Shown piece after piece: positions 4,701 to 6,453 of a DNA stretch of 6,453 bases. Position 1 is the first letter of the stretch. The number at the start of each line of letters is the position of its first letter. The stretch comes from an uncultured Aquabacterium sp. (GTDB lineage Bacteria; Pseudomonadota; Gammaproteobacteria; Burkholderiales; Burkholderiaceae_C): NCBI GenBank assembly GCA_937923225.1, contig CALAKR010000326.1, positions 1 to 6,453 of the forward strand, written 5' to 3'. A model generated the notes under the pieces. That model saw only the letters and a list, made by a program, of their open reading frames with translations. It did no database searches and had not been told where the DNA came from. Position numbers and translations under genes: made by a program.

Positions 4701-5855
4701 TCAGAGCTGGCGCAGCAGGTCGGCCGCGCTCACGGTGGTCTTGCGCCAGGGCAGGGCGCGGCCCAGGGTGGCCAGCAGGCCGAGGCGCTGAGCGGGCTGG
4801 GAAAGGGTCAAGGCATGTCGTTCGCCGCACAGGGTCAGGCGCACGGGACGGCCGGCATCCAGAGCTTGGCTCAGCTCGCGCAGCGGGCCGGCATCGAGAG
4901 CCTGCCAGGCGGCTTGCCAGGCGGGCAGGTCGCCGCGCAACAGGGCTTGGCGGGGCGCATCGGCCAGGTGCAGCGGCCAGCTTGGCCAGGCGGTGCCGCC
5001 ACTGGCCTTATCAGCTCTTCTAGCCTGCTCCACGGGCGTGCCGGTGCCGCTGAGCCAGAAGGAGTTCACGCTCAGCGTGCGCCGGGCATCGCGCGCATCG
5101 TTCACGGGGTGCTGGTACAGCAGCATCTGCACCTCGTTCTGCAGGCGGCGCAGCAGGCGGGCCTGCGGGTGGTTGGGCATCCACAGATCCGGGTTGCGGC
5201 CGATCACGCGGTCGAGCGAGGCGCTGGGCAGGGCGGCCAGCGAGGGGTGTTGCACATACCAGCGCAGGGGGGCGCCCCAGGTCAGTTGCCAGCCTTCGCT
5301 CTCGAACAAAGGCCGCACGGCGTCGAACAGGGTGCGGGATTCGGCCTCGCTCAGGGCCAGCTCGTCAGGGTGCAGCAGCGTGAGGTGGTCACGGCCCATG
5401 AGCCAGTGCGAGGGCGTCAGCAGGCCCCAGGCTTCGTCAGGCTTGGCGGGCAGGCCATCCAGGTGGGCCCACAGCGCGGCCCAGGGGGCTTGTGCGGGTT
5501 GCGTGTCGGTGTTGCTGGTGGCGGTGTTGGCCGTCTGGGCGGTGGCCTGCTGTGGTGGCGCTGCGGCCTCGCCACCCGGCCAGCCCACGGCGCGGGCCAG
5601 CAGGCGCTCGTGCGGGGCGGCCAACTGGTATTCATCGCCGTGCAGCCACTGTTGTTCGGTCAGCCGGGCCAGCAGGCTCTGCAGCACGGGCAGTTCAGGC
5701 AGGGCATCGGCCATGTCCAGCCCGGGGCGGGCTTCTTCCTGGGGCTCGGCCAGGGCCACGGCCCAGGGGATCACCAGGTGGTCGGCCACAGCTTGGATGG
5801 GCAGGGGCGGGGTCAGGTCGGTGGTCGGCAAGGTCGAGGCAGAAGGCGCGGGCAT
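4701..5855 (-). CDS. RpfE-family conserved protein (often named as phosphoglycerate-mutase-like)
   Basis: This resembles the conserved proteobacterial family that includes Xanthomonas RpfE, often labelled as a phosphoglycerate-mutase-related protein; its biochemical role is not known to me. Family-like blocks in the 384-residue version are HLVIPWA (26-32), LTPSHWLMGRDHLTLLHP (146-163), LSEAESRTLFDAVRPLFE (168-185) and SLDRVIGRNPDLWMP (213-227). Further on are LQNEVQMLLYQHPVNDAR (238-255) and VNSFWLSGTG (263-272). No signal peptide or membrane segment is seen, so it is probably cytoplasmic. An Ala/Gln/Thr/Pro-rich stretch (97-124) looks like a lineage-specific insertion. The start is uncertain. 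ATG 5891 in the same frame would add 12 residues, has an AGGGA upstream, and overlaps the lolC start codon. I prefer 5855 because the extra codons are less GC-rich at position three, lie before any recognisable family sequence, and contain a GATAAT. Linkage to recJ also occurs, as I recall, in Xanthomonas. Confidence 0.8.
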   Translation of the reverse strand: MPAPSASTLPTTDLTPPLPIQAVADHLVIPWAVALAEPQEEARPGLDMADALPELPVLQSLLARLTEQQWLHGDEYQLAAPHERLLARAVGWPGGEAAAPPQQATAQTANTATSNTDTQPAQAPWAALWAHLDGLPAKPDEAWGLLTPSHWLMGRDHLTLLHPDELALSEAESRTLFDAVRPLFESEGWQLTWGAPLRWYVQHPSLAALPSASLDRVIGRNPDLWMPNHPQARLLRRLQNEVQMLLYQHPVNDARDARRTLSVNSFWLSGTGTPVEQARRADKASGGTAWPSWPLHLADAPRQALLRGDLPAWQAAWQALDAGPLRELSQALDAGRPVRLTLCGERHALTLSQPAQRLGLLATLGRALPWRKTTVSAADLLRQL

Positions 5856-5889
5856 GGGGTGATTATCGAATGAGTACACTGCGCACACC
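5856..5889. promoter_or_regulatory. Divergent promoter region between the RpfE-like gene and lolC/E
   Basis: This 34-base, comparatively AT-rich gap separates two divergent genes. On the minus strand GATAAT (complement of 5862-5867) is one base from a -10 consensus and ends 6 bases before the ATG at 5855. On the plus strand TACACT (5875-5880) resembles a -10 and ends 9 bases before the lolC/E ATG at 5890. Neither has a clear -35 element at 16-18 bases. If used, both would give very short or leaderless transcripts. This is weak, position-based evidence. Confidence 0.35.
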
Positions 5890-6453
5890 ATGAAGCTTCC
5901 CTATGAATGGCGCATCGGCTGGCGCTACACGCGGGCCGGGCGCAGCGCCCGGCGCAACGGATTCATCTCTTTCATCTCGGGCGTGTCCGTGATCGGCATC
6001 GCCCTGGGTGTGGCCGCCCTGATCATCGTGCTGTCGGTGATGAACGGCTTCCAGAAGGAGGTGCGCGACCGCATGCTCTCTGTCGTATCTCACGTGGAAC
6101 TGTTCGATTCCCGGGGCGCACCATTGAGCGACTGGCAGGCCCTGGCGGCCCAGGCGCGCAAGAACCCGGCGGTGGTAGGGGCGGCGCCCTTCGTGCCCGC
6201 CCAGGCTCTGATCGCCCGGGGTGAGGACATGCGCGGCGTGCTGGTGCGCGGCATCGACCCTGCGCGCGAGGCCGAGGTGACGCCGCTGGCGCGTGGCCTG
6301 CAGCCGGTGCTGAACAAGCTGCAGCCTGGTGGCTGGGGCGTGGTGATGGGCGGCGAGCTGGCCCGCAGCATGGGCGTGCATGTGGGTGATCCGGTCACCC
6401 TGGTGGCGCCCAGTGGCCAGGTCACGCCGGCCGGCGTGGTGCCCCGCCTCAAG
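5890..6453 (+). CDS. lolC: LolC/LolE-type lipoprotein-releasing ABC transporter permease, N-terminal part
   Basis: LolC/E proteins are the inner-membrane subunits of the LolCDE transporter, which extracts outer-membrane lipoproteins from the inner membrane and passes them to LolA using ATP hydrolysis by LolD. The window holds the first 188 codons, and the frame is open to the right edge; family members are usually a little over 400 residues. It starts MKLPYEWRIGWRYTRAGR, a typical LolC/E cytoplasmic N-terminus. One transmembrane helix follows (about 26-50), then the conserved VLSVMNGFQKEVRDRML (47-63). The large periplasmic domain begins after that, including PFVPAQALI (100-108), GVLVRGID (116-123) and GGELARSMGVHVGDPVTLV (154-172). 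The start at 5890 fits the conserved N-terminus, but no clear Shine-Dalgarno precedes it. The symbol is tentative, because LolC and LolE cannot be told apart from this part and many betaproteobacteria may have a single LolC/E-type protein. lolD would be expected just downstream. Confidence 0.92.
   Translation, partial: MKLPYEWRIGWRYTRAGRSARRNGFISFISGVSVIGIALGVAALIIVLSVMNGFQKEVRDRMLSVVSHVELFDSRGAPLSDWQALAAQARKNPAVVGAAPFVPAQALIARGEDMRGVLVRGIDPAREAEVTPLARGLQPVLNKLQPGGWGVVMGGELARSMGVHVGDPVTLVAPSGQVTPAGVVPRLK

Noticed and set aside
3345..5873. 842-codon open frame on the plus strand opposite recJ and the RpfE-like gene
   Set aside because: It is antisense to two confidently identified genes with family motifs. 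Its translation is Gly/Gln/Ala/Val/His-rich low complexity without recognisable domains, which is what a GC-rich codon-biased gene gives on its complement.
5863..6452. Minus-strand open frames opposite the LolC/E permease
   Set aside because: The plus strand encodes a clear LolC/E N-terminus with transmembrane helix and conserved motif; the antisense products are low-complexity.
1..6453. Novel accessory system, mobile element, CRISPR or RNA gene
   Set aside because: Every stretch is covered by core flagellar, repair or lipoprotein-transport genes with short gaps. No repeat array, integrase, transposase, inverted terminal repeats or tRNA-like fold was seen.

Overview
The window is GC-rich, with strong G/C preference at third codon positions. 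It reads as a chromosomal segment of a betaproteobacterium, most likely Burkholderiales. The grounds are the flgBCD block divergent from flgA-flgM-flgN, the recJ / RpfE-like pair next to a LolC/E-type permease, and the LolC/E N-terminus (MKLPYEWRIGWRYTRAGR). I cannot place the genus. There is no sign of mobile elements, CRISPR, tRNA or rRNA.

Left part (1-2936), flagellar genes. On the minus strand, read right to left, are flgB (rod), flgC (rod) and the 5' end of flgD (hook cap), which runs off the left edge. Divergent from flgB across about 144 bases is flgA (P-ring chaperone) on the plus strand. It is followed by flgM (anti-sigma-28) and a FlgN-like export chaperone that starts with TTG. A near-consensus sigma-28 promoter (TAAA-N15-GACGATAA) lies between flgA and flgM. 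The expected logic is that flgB-C-D and flgA are made early with the basal body. FlgM then holds FliA (sigma-28) in check until the hook is finished and FlgM is exported. flgM and flgN are boosted by sigma-28 itself, which gives autoregulation.

Middle and right part (2937-5855), minus strand. An RpfE-family protein of unknown biochemical function lies 18 bases upstream of recJ (single-strand 5'-3' DNA exonuclease, DHH family), probably in one transcription unit. recJ ends tail to tail with flgN, and a small inverted repeat carries both stop codons.

Right edge (5856-6453). A short AT-richer divergent gap separates the RpfE-like gene from the 5' end of a LolC/E-type lipoprotein-release permease on the plus strand, which is cut by the window end.

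The coding content is ordinary core genome, and I do not see an undescribed system. The points worth a second look are small-scale: the sigma-28 promoter and structured leader of flgM, the unusual flgM-flgN junction (same frame, TTG start, UUCG hairpin, overlapping two-codon ORF), the shared inverted repeat at the flgN/recJ ends, and a possible leaderless start for the RpfE-like gene. The very long open frames opposite recJ/RpfE and opposite flgA are judged to be codon-bias shadows.
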